19,748 bases of DNA from an uncultured bacterium (GTDB taxonomy: Bacteria; Actinomycetota; Coriobacteriia; Coriobacteriales; Coriobacteriaceae), in contig CAJMRP010000025.1 in assembly GCA_905215765.1 (NCBI GenBank), forward strand, positions 1 to 19,748. Reading direction: 5' to 3'. Positions within the stretch are counted from its first letter, which is position 1. Each line of letters starts with the position of its first letter. Position numbers and translations under genes: made by a program. Shown here in pieces: positions 9,552 to 17,794 of this stretch. The notes below the pieces were generated by a model, which saw nothing but the letters and a program-made list of their open reading frames with translations, had not been told where the DNA came from and did no database searches.

Positions 9552-10556
9552 ATGGACTGCGATGGCTACCCGCGCATTCCCATGCCGTTGATGTGCACTG
9601 CCTTTGTGCCGGGGCAGATTGACGCTGCGGTTGCAGGCATTTCCGACCCCGATTCGCGCGCCATTGCCACGGCAGAAGCGCTGTACTTTCGCGGACAGGC
9701 CACGCTCGCCGCCGAGGCAGCACGCCCCTATCTTGACGCCACCGACCCCGCACTGCGCTATTCCGCATGCCTTATCTGCGGATATGCCAGTCTGTCGCTC
9801 AATCGTATCGCCGATGCCCGCCGTTGCCTTGCGGGCATCCTCGATACGCCAACTGGCGAGGAATCGCCCGCCGTCCACGCCACGCATATCCTGTTCGCCT
9901 CGGCCGCGAGCGTCCTGCTACACTTGCCTTCCCCGTATTCCGCCGAAGAGTTTTATCCGCTTGCGGCGCATCTGCCCGAAGGCCTGCGCCTGTTCGCCAG
10001 CTACGTGATGGCGCATGCCCTGTACCTGCGCGGCGAATATGGCCGTAGTCTGGGCATGGCGGAAAACGCCCTGATCATGAAACAGGGAAGCTATCCCATC
10101 TCGGAGCTGTTCCTGCACCTGTCGGCTTCCATGGCATGCATGAGCCTCAAGGATATCGACGCCGCAAAGGCACACTTCGGAACCGCTTGGAACATTGCGC
10201 GCCCTGACGGCCTTATCGAGCTCATCGGCGAGCACCACGGCCTTTTGCAGGGGCTTATCGAGGCGTGCTTAAAATCGCAATACCCTGACGACTTCGCGCG
10301 CATCATCGAGATCACGTACCGCTTCAGCTACGGCTGGCGGCGCATCCACAACCCCGATTCGGGCGAGGACGTTGCCGACGATCTAACGACCACGGAATTC
10401 ACCATGGCCATGCTCGCCTGTCGTGGGTGGACCAACGCCGAAATCGCACGCCATATGGGAGTATCGCCGGGCACCGTCAAAAACCGCCTATCAGGAGTGT
10501 ATGCCAAGCTTGGTATCGGAACTCGCGCCGAGCTGATTGCCCACATGTTGCGCTAG
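9552..10556 (+). CDS. LuxR-family transcriptional regulator with helical sensor region
   Basis: The protein is 334 aa. The C-terminal about 60 residues form a LuxR-type helix-turn-helix (TEFTMAMLACRGWTNAEIAR followed by MGVSPGTVKNRLSGVYAKLG). The first about 260 residues are Ala/Leu-rich paired helices resembling a TPR-like solenoid (for example the stretches around AEALYFRGQATLAAEAARPY and GEYGRSLGMAENAL), as in MalT-type regulators without the ATPase. No membrane segment is visible. I chose the ATG at 9552, with GGGAG 7 nt upstream. A TTG at 9525 is in frame but lacks a site. It lies 67 nt after the kinase and 157 nt before the surface protein on the same strand. Control of that surface protein is a reasonable inference, as regulators of this class often sit beside their target genes. 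Confidence 0.88.
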   Translation: MDCDGYPRIPMPLMCTAFVPGQIDAAVAGISDPDSRAIATAEALYFRGQATLAAEAARPYLDATDPALRYSACLICGYASLSLNRIADARRCLAGILDTPTGEESPAVHATHILFASAASVLLHLPSPYSAEEFYPLAAHLPEGLRLFASYVMAHALYLRGEYGRSLGMAENALIMKQGSYPISELFLHLSASMACMSLKDIDAAKAHFGTAWNIARPDGLIELIGEHHGLLQGLIEACLKSQYPDDFARIIEITYRFSYGWRRIHNPDSGEDVADDLTTTEFTMAMLACRGWTNAEIARHMGVSPGTVKNRLSGVYAKLGIGTRAELIAHMLR

Positions 10557-10713
10557 CGGCCAGACTGCCCGGCGTATCGAAAGCGCTCCGGGGGCCTGGC
10601 GATTTCGCGCACTCAAATTGGACATTTTGGCCATGGAACGGCACTACCGCCACGGGGCACCTTCTCGCAAAATAGGATTATTTCCTCCGATGTTTGCGGG
10701 ATGGGAGCCAAAG

Positions 10714-12033
10714 ATGCTTGATCGCCGTTCGTTACTTGTTGCCGGAGCATCCTCGCTGGCGAGCATTATGTTGCCGCACGTGCCGGGAAGCGCAAACGCC
10801 TTCATATTGCCGTTCGCGCCCACCGAAGCCTATGCCGACGAAGAAGACCCCTTCAGAGTGCTCGTTCTCTCGCGCACCATGTTTGGTGTGGTCGTGGTCG
10901 ACGTCGCCAACAAGAATACGCCCATCACGGGTGCCCAGGTCACGCTCGTGTCGCGTTATGCCGCGGGCAAGCAGCTCTCCGCCACTACCGACGACGAGGG
11001 CACGACCATCTTTGAGGTCGCGCCTCTTTCGGAAGGCTACGTGGACGAGGCAACGCTTCTCGACGCGTACGACTTTAACGGCGGCATCTCCATTAGCATG
11101 GCGGGCTACCGTGATGTCGAGATTCCCCTTGCGCGTATCCAGGGCGGCACCGCCATAACCGCGCCCACGCGTCCGCTTTCCGACGGCGAGCCGTACTTCC
11201 GCCAGTTCACATTCGACGAATGGGACATCCAGTACGCTGAAGCCACGTTCATGACATTGCCGAAGGACGACACGGCAAACGAGCAGCCCGATACGCACGC
11301 CTTTACCGTGCAGGCACATCTGCCACAGGGTGGACAGGCAACGCTGCGCATCAACAAAGTGACGCCTGCCGCGGGCAGCTCACCCGAAACCTTCACGCAG
11401 ATTGGCCAAGTCAAGGCCAGCGCATCGGGCGCGGATAATCTGGCGACGTTCACACTCGAAGACAAGTTTCTCGACGCGGCATCGGGCCTTCTGGAAGAAG
11501 GGTGCAAGCTGCGCTTTGTCCTCGACTATCAGGGCAAAACCTACACGCTCTCATCCCCTATGGCCGTTGTCACCGCTCCGGCCGCAAAGGCGGAATCGGG
11601 CTCGACCACCATCATTCCCACCACTATGGACCAAGAGATCACTCCGTTTGATTTCCCAGCGGCGTTTCCCGGCATCGGCGGCAATAAGTTCACCTGTTGG
11701 ATGCCCTCGTTCCCCATTTTGTTCGATTTCTCTTTTGCCGGATACGTGCTGTTTGGCGGAGGATGCAAACCGGTCGGCTACATGAACGATTCGGGCAATC
11801 CGGATCCGGAATACTGGAAGAAGTCACCGCGCGAGTCGGGCGCCAAGCAGGCAAACCGCTACCTCGACGAGATGGAGGGGAAGTGGAATCAGTACAAAAG
11901 TATGAGTGCCGGTTCGGGCACCGATCCAAGAAACACCAAGCTCCTTCGCCACCATTGCACGCTGCTGTTCACGATGGATATCGCCACACAGCTGTACGGC
12001 TCGCTCGCCTACGATTGGATGGGCAAAACCTAG
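10714..12033 (+). CDS. Surface protein, N-terminal part, ended by in-frame amber codon
   Basis: This frame gives 439 aa from an ATG with GGGAG 6 nt upstream. Residues 1-29 form an export signal with a twin-arginine-like start (DRRSLLVAG), a hydrophobic core and candidate cleavage after SANA or AYA. Residues about 48-142 look like a carboxypeptidase-regulatory/Cna-B-like beta-sandwich (ITGAQVTLVS, TTDDEGTTIF, AGYRDVEIPL). The rest is beta-rich with no family I recognise. It has Cys residues near FTCWMP and FGGGCKP, and an aromatic segment around SFPILFDFSFAGYVLF. The TAG at 12031-12033 follows WMGKT, and the same frame then runs on without a stop to 15084. The truncated product would be secreted but lack a wall anchor. 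I regard it as the first part of one interrupted gene. Confidence 0.85.
   Translation: MLDRRSLLVAGASSLASIMLPHVPGSANAFILPFAPTEAYADEEDPFRVLVLSRTMFGVVVVDVANKNTPITGAQVTLVSRYAAGKQLSATTDDEGTTIFEVAPLSEGYVDEATLLDAYDFNGGISISMAGYRDVEIPLARIQGGTAITAPTRPLSDGEPYFRQFTFDEWDIQYAEATFMTLPKDDTANEQPDTHAFTVQAHLPQGGQATLRINKVTPAAGSSPETFTQIGQVKASASGADNLATFTLEDKFLDAASGLLEEGCKLRFVLDYQGKTYTLSSPMAVVTAPAAKAESGSTTIIPTTMDQEITPFDFPAAFPGIGGNKFTCWMPSFPILFDFSFAGYVLFGGGCKPVGYMNDSGNPDPEYWKKSPRESGAKQANRYLDEMEGKWNQYKSMSAGSGTDPRNTKLLRHHCTLLFTMDIATQLYGSLAYDWMGKT
12031..12033 (+). other. In-frame TAG interrupting the surface protein gene
   Basis: A single amber codon (context AAAACC-TAG-GGTAAC) lies between two open stretches in the same frame. 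The next 31 codons to the first downstream start candidate are open, and the frame continues to 15084. No frameshift is needed to join the halves. It may be a recent nonsense mutation, a sequencing error, or a readthrough site. Confidence 0.9.
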
Positions 12034-12126
12034 GGTAACAACAACGACCCCGCATACGGCAATATTAAGGCCCTCTTCCAGGTAAGAACCGACCTCAATT
12101 GGACCGAGCAGTTTACCCTAGGACCG

Positions 12127-15084
12127 GTGCCGTTTTTCCTAAACGTCAACCCCTGGGTGCTGGCGAAGCTGGCGCTCGCCGTGGGTGCCCACACGCACGG
12201 CAGCGGCGCGACATTTTTTAAAAACATTTCGCTCGACTATTCAAACACGTCGGACTCGTTCACCATCCAGATCGGGCTTGCCGTCACCTTTGGCGCCGGC
12301 GTTGCAGGCGTCGCTTCGTCTGCCGTGCGTGGCGCCGCATCCCTCACGCTGTTCATTGGGTACGAGAAGGCAGATGGACACCAGCTTCCGCGACTGCGCG
12401 TAGGTGCAGACGTCGATGTCGATGTGATACTCCAGTTCGTAATGTTCAAGTGGACCACCAAGGCTTGGTCGGGGTCGTGGCCCACACTCCTCGATTCGTG
12501 GAATATGTCGGTGAACAATGGCAACCAGTATGTGCTCCAGCGCTCTGAGCTCGCATTGGGTGGAGATACGCCTTACACGTTGGATGCCCGCTTCGGCACG
12601 CCCAGCAACATCGAGGCGGGCGGCGTGCCGCAATTTATCGCATCGGCCACCATCGTCACCAACGCCGAGCTGCTCGCACGCGCCGAGGTTAAGGCCGCTG
12701 TCGTAAACGTCGCGCCCGTCGTGCGCGATTGGGATCAAGCGGTCACGCGCATTGAGCTCGAGGCGGATGCAGAAAGCGACGACACGGGACAGATCGAGCA
12801 TTTCGTCCATGCACTGGTAGAGAACGACGAAAACGCCGCGACGATGTATAAGTACACCTATATCGGGCAGGCGAAGGACGCCGCTGCGGACCCCAACGCC
12901 AATTCTGCTGGTGTATCGGAGGACGAGCGTGGCGGCATAAAACCCTCGAGCGACAACGTGCTGTTTGCTGGCGTGCTCAGCGAAGCCCACATGAAGCTGG
13001 CAATGATTGCCGGCGTAGAATGTCTGTTCCGTATCGCCTCGGTGCGCTACGGAGAGAATGGTCGCTCGCGCCTGGTGGTGCATACAAAAACGAACGGCAC
13101 GTGGTCCGCTCCCACGCCCGTGGACTTCCCCCTTGGGTTTGGCGAGGGCGACGTGGAGCGCAGCGGCATATTCGATTACGACTTCGACGTGGTGGAATAT
13201 ACAGACGGGAGGGGAAACCAAGACGCCTACGTGCTGCTGATCTCGGGCGAGCGCCCCGCCGGCGACAACACCCTTTTCGATGCGGCGAGCACATCCGGCA
13301 TACTGTCCGTTGTGCGCCTACGCATCAGCAACGGCGGAGTTCGCGTGGTGTCGCATACGTCATGGCGCAGCATTTCGCGCGGCCGCCTGCAAGAGGATGG
13401 CTACCATTGTCTGCAGTGCCCGCGCATCACGGTGGGCAAGACGCTGGTCGACGGGCGTCTGTCGGGTGCCTACCTCCACCGCCGCGGAATCACCGCAGAA
13501 AAGGCGCTCGGCAGCGAGGCTGAGGTTGCGCTGGAATGCTTTGCCCTGTGGTCGGATGTTTCGGGCGACAGCCTCACGTTCCGCCAAGTTCACCGCTTTC
13601 CGCAAGCACCGTCGAGCATCGAGCTGGGCGAGCCCGAGAATATCAACGGCAAAATGGTGGTGCCCGTTGCATACGAGACCACAGACGGCTGTGGCTGCGC
13701 GTCGTACGCCGTGATCGGCCAGTCCATCGCGGGTTGGGGCGTTATGTCGCCAGATGCCACAGTACCCCACGCGGTGCCGTGGCCGCAGCACACGGGCTTT
13801 TTGGCAACCGTCAACGAGCAACTGCAGCATATTACTTGGACGCGAGGCGCATCGGCATTTGCAATGCAGCCCGTGGGTGCCGCAGGCTGTGGCCCGGCAT
13901 CGTTTAGCGTAAGCAACAACGGCAGGTGCGTGCTCTATGTAGAGAACACCGATGGCAAGGTGGGACAAACCTACGACGAAGAAGGCAACCCAGTAGCAGT
14001 GATGGGCAAGCACTTCCGCATCTTCGCCAGCACCTTGGCAGGTGATCTGTTCACGGAGCCGTTCGTGATGTGCGAGCTGGACCATCCCGTCGATCAGATA
14101 ACGACATTTTTGACATCGGGAGGCATGCTCTCCGCACTCGCCACGCACATTGTGAGCGCGGAGAAGAGTGAGGCAGAGCTGCACGGCATCGAAGTGCCCT
14201 TGGTGGCGTGTGCCACCCCGACGGGCGCGGTCGCTACCTCGGGCGCGGTGGTGCCCGGAGCAGCAGGCGAATCCTTCATGGTCACGGTGCGAAACGACGG
14301 CAACACCTTGCTGACCGCCGGCACGATCGATCCGTACCGAGAGGGCTCCAGCCAGCCGTTCTCCAGCGCTTCCATCGGATTCGGACTGAACGCACGCATG
14401 GCTTCAATCTACGATCCAGAGCTTGCCGAGGACGCTTCGGCCAACGACATGGCACACGTGAAGTACGCGCTCGAGACGCTGGGCGCACGTTTTGCAACGC
14501 ACCCGCTGGTAGCCGACAACGGCAACGCCGTGCTGGCACCGGGTTGCACGGCACAGTTCCGCATGAGCTTCGCCATCCCCGAGAGCTGGAGCGACGAAGC
14601 AGGCAAACGCGTAACGCTGTATGCGAAGGCGCGTAATCTGGTGGCGCTCGATCCCGTAACGCTCGAGGAAATTCGACCGGGCGCGAACTCGGCGCTGGGT
14701 GCCGTACTGCACGAGCTTCATGTGCCCGACGCGTCATGCGAACGCTCAGAAGTTCAGGTCGGCGTATGCGACAGCGCGGATACGACAGGACTTCACGACG
14801 CCCCGATGACAGCAGACGGCGATGGCGGCTCGAGTGGCGGCGGTACTGACGAGAGCGGCGGCTCCGGTGGCGGCAGCAGCTCTGGCAGCGGCAAGGACCG
14901 CGGTAACAGCAAGCGTTCTGGAAAAGCAGGCGCGCTTGCTGGAACGGGTGACAGCAACATCCCCCTGACGGCAGCCGCAGCAGCACTCGCCGCGGCTGGT
15001 GCCGGCCTTGTCGCCTACAGCGCCCGCCGCACGGCACTCGAAGCCGACACCGCCAATGAGGCCAATTCGGATAGGCCTCGCTAG
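12127..15084 (+). CDS. Surface protein, C-terminal part with sortase anchor
   Basis: The frame is open from 12034. The first start candidate is GTG 12127 (985 aa), but no good ribosome binding site precedes it and no export signal is encoded. The fragment is therefore best read as the continuation of the frame ending at 12033. The middle (about residues 250-650) has repeated short beta motifs (for example RIASVRYGENGRSRLVVHTK and YDVVEYTDGRG-like segments) suggestive of a propeller or other all-beta fold. Near residues 690-880 is an Ig-like region (ESFMVTVRNDGNTLLTAGTI). A Gly/Ser linker (about 895-935) is followed by the sorting motif LAGTG (937-941), a hydrophobic helix (948-966) and an Arg-containing tail. 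LAXTG is the class E sortase motif of actinobacteria. It is likely a wall-anchored surface protein that binds a ligand or host surface; the ligand is unknown. Confidence 0.82.
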   Translation: MPFFLNVNPWVLAKLALAVGAHTHGSGATFFKNISLDYSNTSDSFTIQIGLAVTFGAGVAGVASSAVRGAASLTLFIGYEKADGHQLPRLRVGADVDVDVILQFVMFKWTTKAWSGSWPTLLDSWNMSVNNGNQYVLQRSELALGGDTPYTLDARFGTPSNIEAGGVPQFIASATIVTNAELLARAEVKAAVVNVAPVVRDWDQAVTRIELEADAESDDTGQIEHFVHALVENDENAATMYKYTYIGQAKDAAADPNANSAGVSEDERGGIKPSSDNVLFAGVLSEAHMKLAMIAGVECLFRIASVRYGENGRSRLVVHTKTNGTWSAPTPVDFPLGFGEGDVERSGIFDYDFDVVEYTDGRGNQDAYVLLISGERPAGDNTLFDAASTSGILSVVRLRISNGGVRVVSHTSWRSISRGRLQEDGYHCLQCPRITVGKTLVDGRLSGAYLHRRGITAEKALGSEAEVALECFALWSDVSGDSLTFRQVHRFPQAPSSIELGEPENINGKMVVPVAYETTDGCGCASYAVIGQSIAGWGVMSPDATVPHAVPWPQHTGFLATVNEQLQHITWTRGASAFAMQPVGAAGCGPASFSVSNNGRCVLYVENTDGKVGQTYDEEGNPVAVMGKHFRIFASTLAGDLFTEPFVMCELDHPVDQITTFLTSGGMLSALATHIVSAEKSEAELHGIEVPLVACATPTGAVATSGAVVPGAAGESFMVTVRNDGNTLLTAGTIDPYREGSSQPFSSASIGFGLNARMASIYDPELAEDASANDMAHVKYALETLGARFATHPLVADNGNAVLAPGCTAQFRMSFAIPESWSDEAGKRVTLYAKARNLVALDPVTLEEIRPGANSALGAVLHELHVPDASCERSEVQVGVCDSADTTGLHDAPMTADGDGGSSGGGTDESGGSGGGSSSGSGKDRGNSKRSGKAGALAGTGDSNIPLTAAAAALAAAGAGLVAYSARRTALEADTANEANSDRPR

Positions 15085-15132
15085 CTCCTAGTTACTTTTG
15101 CGAGAGACGCCGACTCGGCTCATCGAACATCA

Positions 15133-15168
15133 AATGGGCTGGTTCTGGATACCCAGAGCCAGCCCATT
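15133..15168. terminator. Hairpin terminator between convergent genes
   Basis: Arms 15133-15148 and 15153-15168 form a 16-bp stem with one G-T pair and a 4-nt loop. It sits between the plus-strand surface protein (stop at 15084) and the minus-strand membrane protein (stop at 15174). T-tracts are poor on both sides, but its position suggests it serves both genes. Confidence 0.6.
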
Positions 15169-15173
15169 ACGCA

Positions 15174-15758
15174 TTAGATGTCGTCAGAGGAGTCGAGTTC
15201 TGCCTCGAGCTTGGCACGGCGTCTTTTCGCCGTGAAAAACGTTGCGCACAGGGCAGCAAACGTGGCCGCGAAAATCGTCGCACCGCAGAACACGCCCGTG
15301 GCCAGGTTCGCCAACCAAAAGACGCTTTCGAGCGGTACGATCTGCGCCTCAGCGATACAGCGCATTGCGGCAATAACAAGCGCGAACGCGGCGCCGCTAA
15401 GACCGCTGACAAGCAGGAAATATCCAACAGGAAGATGCTCGGTTTGCCCAAAACGATTGGTATCGACATAGCCCTTCCGCGTTTGCAGTCCTGCGCAAAT
15501 CAACATCACGAGAACGAGCCACAAATACATGGCTGCCTCGAACGGCGTTGCAAAGCCATGCGGCATTTCACTGGCGTCGCTGTGAACCCACGCAACCTGT
15601 CGAGCTATAAACTGGTAGAAAAATATCATCAACATGCCAAACGAAAGCAGCACGAAACCAATCTTGTAGATCTTCGCGCTCTCAGCCTCCAGGCGCTCAT
15701 CCTTTGGGCCGGCATATTCACGCCACTTTTGCACGAGTTTTAAATCTTCAAATTTCAT
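15174..15758 (-). CDS. Four-helix membrane protein of unknown function
   Basis: This 194-aa protein has a charged cytoplasmic N-terminus (residues 1-30), four predicted membrane segments at about 32-52, 74-91, 111-131 and 147-176, and a basic then acidic tail (KRRRAKLEAELDSSDDI). I do not recognise a family with certainty. The pattern resembles small DUF proteins encoded directly behind an XRE regulator (DUF6773 or DUF2178-type are candidates to test). AGGAG lies 6 nt before the ATG. It is 9 nt downstream of the regulator gene and surely cotranscribed with it. Its function is unknown; modulation of the regulator or of membrane physiology is possible. Confidence 0.8.
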   Translation of the reverse strand: MKFEDLKLVQKWREYAGPKDERLEAESAKIYKIGFVLLSFGMLMIFFYQFIARQVAWVHSDASEMPHGFATPFEAAMYLWLVLVMLICAGLQTRKGYVDTNRFGQTEHLPVGYFLLVSGLSGAAFALVIAAMRCIAEAQIVPLESVFWLANLATGVFCGATIFAATFAALCATFFTAKRRRAKLEAELDSSDDI

Positions 15759-15767
15759 AGTGAACTC

Positions 15768-15998
15768 CTAAAGAGCGTTAGGGCCGGCATTGATTTCGTC
15801 TTCCCAAAACAAGTCGTTCAACGTAACGCGCAGCGCTTTACAGATCGCCACGCACAAGTTGAGCGTGGGATTGTAACCGCCCGCCTCAATCAGGCCGATG
15901 GTCTGGCGCGTAACGCCCACGGCCTCGGCCAAGTCAGCTTGCGAAAGGCCAGCCGCCGCGCGCGCCGCCTTCATGCGTAGGTTCTTTTTGCCCGGCAT
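15768..15998 (-). CDS. XRE-family helix-turn-helix regulator
   Basis: This 76-aa protein consists almost entirely of an HTH_3 domain (about residues 6-66). The motif LSQADLAEAVGVTRQTIGLI gives the helix-turn-helix, followed by EAGGYNPTLNLCVAICKAL. It resembles YozG-type small repressors. I chose the ATG at 15998 because AAAGGAG lies 4 nt upstream. An in-frame start at 16058 would extend back past the -10 region. A consensus promoter lies upstream and is surrounded by ACAGATAT-like sites, so autoregulation is likely. It heads a two-gene unit with the membrane protein. Confidence 0.92.
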   Translation of the reverse strand: MPGKKNLRMKAARAAAGLSQADLAEAVGVTRQTIGLIEAGGYNPTLNLCVAICKALRVTLNDLFWEDEINAGPNAL

Positions 15999-16018
15999 GG
16001 AGCTCCTTTCGTAGTAGT

Positions 16019-16088
16019 GGACAGATATCCGTTGCAACATGACAGAAATATATTGCATATATCAGATAATGTCAACTATATCTGTCAT
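16019..16088 (-). promoter_or_regulatory. Consensus promoter flanked by ACAGATAT operator-like sites
   Basis: On the minus strand, TTGACA (16070-16075) and TATATT (16047-16052) are separated by 17 nt, an almost perfect sigma-70 promoter for the XRE gene. Three copies of a shared motif surround it: GGACAGATAT (16019-16028), ATGACAGAAATATA (16039-16052, overlapping the -10) and its inverse TATATCTGTCAT (16077-16088, abutting the -35). The spacing suggests an operator array for the small repressor. Confidence 0.7.
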
Positions 16089-16148
16089 TATGGAAACCAT
16101 ATTCGTCATTGCCATGCGGACATAGCAATTTCGATCCGCTATTCAAAC

Positions 16149-16252
16149 TTACTCGGACAAAACCGACTCGGTTTTGTCCGAGTAATCTCGAGCATAATCT
16201 GATTCATGCGATACAATTAACTCGGACAAAACCGAGTCGGAAGGAACCGAGT
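16149..16252. repeat. ACTCGGACAAAACCG palindrome and related copies
   Basis: TTACTCGGACAAAACCG (16149-16165) is an exact reverse complement of 16169-16185, with a 3-nt centre. A second, shorter copy follows at 16217-16240, with arms ACTCGG (16220-16225) and CCGAGT (16232-16237). CCGAGT occurs again at 16247-16252, just before the ATPase start codon. In all, the ACTCGG/CCGAGT hexamer occurs six times in 102 bp. This may be an operator region, a mobile palindrome, or both. Confidence 0.65.
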
Positions 16253-16254
16253 AA

Positions 16255-17637
16255 GTGGAATTCATTGGCAGGGAGCGTGAACTCTCCCGTATTAAGAAAA
16301 CGCTCAAAGCACCCGAGCAGCGCAATGTTCTCATTTACGGCAGGCGTCGCGTCGGAAAAAGTGAGCTCATCAAGCAGGCGCTAACGGATTTGCCGGACGT
16401 CGCAACGGTCTATTACGAGTGCCGCCAAACCTCCGAGGCAGACAACCTCGAGAGCCTGTCCGTCCTTGTTGCTGAAGCGCTGAGCTTTCCTCCGCTCGCC
16501 TTCACAGGCATCCGCGAGCTCATCGAATTTCTGTTTGCCCAAGCCAAAGACAAGAACATTACCCTCGTTCTCGACGAATACCCCTACTTGAGAGATGCGG
16601 TTAAAGGCTTAGACAGCATTCTTCAGACCTCAATCGACGCTCACAGGGAAGACTCACGTTTAAACATTGTCCTGTGCGGCTCCTACGTTGAGATTATGAA
16701 ATCCCTCATCGAGCATGAAAGCCCCCTCTACGGGCGAATTGATCTCGCGCTTGAACTTAAGCCCATGGATTACTTTGACGCTGCGAAGTTCTATCCCGCG
16801 TTCTCGCCCGAGGACAAGGTGCGGCTCTATAGCGTTTTTGGCGGCATCCCCTTTTACAATCGCCTCATCGATCAATCCCAAAGCGTACGCGACAACATCA
16901 TCGAGCTCGTCACGGAACCTGGCGCCCGCTTAGAAAGCGAGGTGCCGTCCTATCTCAACGCCGAGATCTCGAAGATGACCAACGCCAACGAAGTTTTCGG
17001 GGCTCTCGCACAAGGTTACTCCCGTTGGGGGGACGTGCTGGCACAGTCGCACGTCTCGAGCGGTCCGGCCATGGCAGACGTGCTCGACAAGCTCATGTCA
17101 CTCGAAATCGTCCAAAAGCGTGCACCCATCAACGACCCTACGAACAAGCGCAAGTCTGGCTACTTTGTAGTGGATCCGCTTTCGCTCTTTTACTATCGCT
17201 ATGTTTTCCGCAATGCCTCGGCGCGTCAGCTGCTCGACCCGGAAGTCTTCTATGATCGTCACGTCTCCCAAGACTTCGAGGAAAACTACGTTCCTCATAT
17301 GTTCGAGGAGATCTGCCGTCAATACCTCGTGCGGCAGAACAGGACCGGCAAGATCGAACCGGCTTTCGACGCCATAGGCAAGTACTGGTACGACGATCCC
17401 GCAAACAAAACGAGCGGCGAATTCGATGTGGTAACGCAAGACCCCGAGGGTTACGCATTCTACGAAGCAAAGTTCCGCAAATCCCCCATCACGCAAAAAA
17501 TGGTCGACGAGGAAATCGCCCAAGTCGAGGCAACGGGGCTCAAGTGCCATCGCTATGGATTCTTCTCCCGTTCGGGCTTCGAAGCTGGCAAAAGTGATCG
17601 AACCGTCTTCATCGACCTGCCGCAGATGTTTGGATAG
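16255..17637 (+). CDS. AAA ATPase with C-terminal PD-(D/E)XK-like (DUF234-type) domain
   Basis: This 460-aa protein has an N-terminal ATPase domain (about residues 3-230) starting FIGRERELSRI, with Walker A YGRRRVGKSE (Lys35), Walker B LVLDEYPYL (Asp107, Glu108) and a sensor-like LCGSYVEIM (140-148). A winged-helix region (about 240-315) follows. The C-terminal domain (about 340-460) holds GEFDVV (Asp391) and YEAKFRK (Glu404, Lys406), the D-ExK pattern of the nuclease superfamily, as in ATPases annotated with DUF234. The start is GTG 16255, which places FIGRE at residue 3 as in the family; AAGGA lies 10 nt upstream. It stands alone, after repeated ACTCGG palindromes. The function of this family is poorly known; a role in DNA processing or element defence is possible but unproven. 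Confidence 0.88.
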   Translation: MEFIGRERELSRIKKTLKAPEQRNVLIYGRRRVGKSELIKQALTDLPDVATVYYECRQTSEADNLESLSVLVAEALSFPPLAFTGIRELIEFLFAQAKDKNITLVLDEYPYLRDAVKGLDSILQTSIDAHREDSRLNIVLCGSYVEIMKSLIEHESPLYGRIDLALELKPMDYFDAAKFYPAFSPEDKVRLYSVFGGIPFYNRLIDQSQSVRDNIIELVTEPGARLESEVPSYLNAEISKMTNANEVFGALAQGYSRWGDVLAQSHVSSGPAMADVLDKLMSLEIVQKRAPINDPTNKRKSGYFVVDPLSLFYYRYVFRNASARQLLDPEVFYDRHVSQDFEENYVPHMFEEICRQYLVRQNRTGKIEPAFDAIGKYWYDDPANKTSGEFDVVTQDPEGYAFYEAKFRKSPITQKMVDEEIAQVEATGLKCHRYGFFSRSGFEAGKSDRTVFIDLPQMFG

Positions 17638-17679
17638 GACAGGACAGGTCCCTCCCGCACTCCAAGCATTCATTATCTA

Positions 17680-17697
17680 ATCGAACGATTGTTCGAT
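17680..17697. promoter_or_regulatory. Putative LexA (SOS) box
   Basis: ATCGAAC-GATT-GTTCGAT is a perfect 7-bp inverted repeat with a 4-nt centre. It matches the Gram-positive/actinobacterial LexA site CGAAC-N4-GTTCG exactly. It lies 43 nt after the ATPase stop and 98 nt before the topoisomerase start, 14 nt upstream of the predicted -35. LexA binding here is inference from the motif. Confidence 0.65.
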
Positions 17698-17711
17698 GGA
17701 TTTCGTGTTGG

Positions 17712-17740
17712 TTGGAATCGTCTGTGGGCTGGGCTATGCT
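17712..17740 (+). promoter_or_regulatory. Predicted promoter of the GyrB/ParE-like gene
   Basis: TTGGAA (17712-17717) and TATGCT (17735-17740) are separated by 17 nt, about 55 nt before the ATG at 17795. Neither hexamer is perfect, but this is the best pair in the gap. Confidence 0.4.
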
Positions 17741-17794
17741 ACCTTGACTATCTATATGACTTAAACGCAGCAAGGGAGCACCGAGAGAGCGAGT

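Noticed and set aside
12031..12033. Pyrrolysine or selenocysteine recoding of the stop
   Set aside because: The codon is TAG, not TGA, and nothing in the window encodes pyrrolysine machinery or a recoding element; nonsense mutation or ordinary readthrough is simpler.
12241..13221. 326-codon minus-strand frame antisense to the surface protein
   Set aside because: GC-rich codon bias leaves long antisense frames. It has no domain or ribosome binding site, and the plus frame carries the anchor and protein-like composition.
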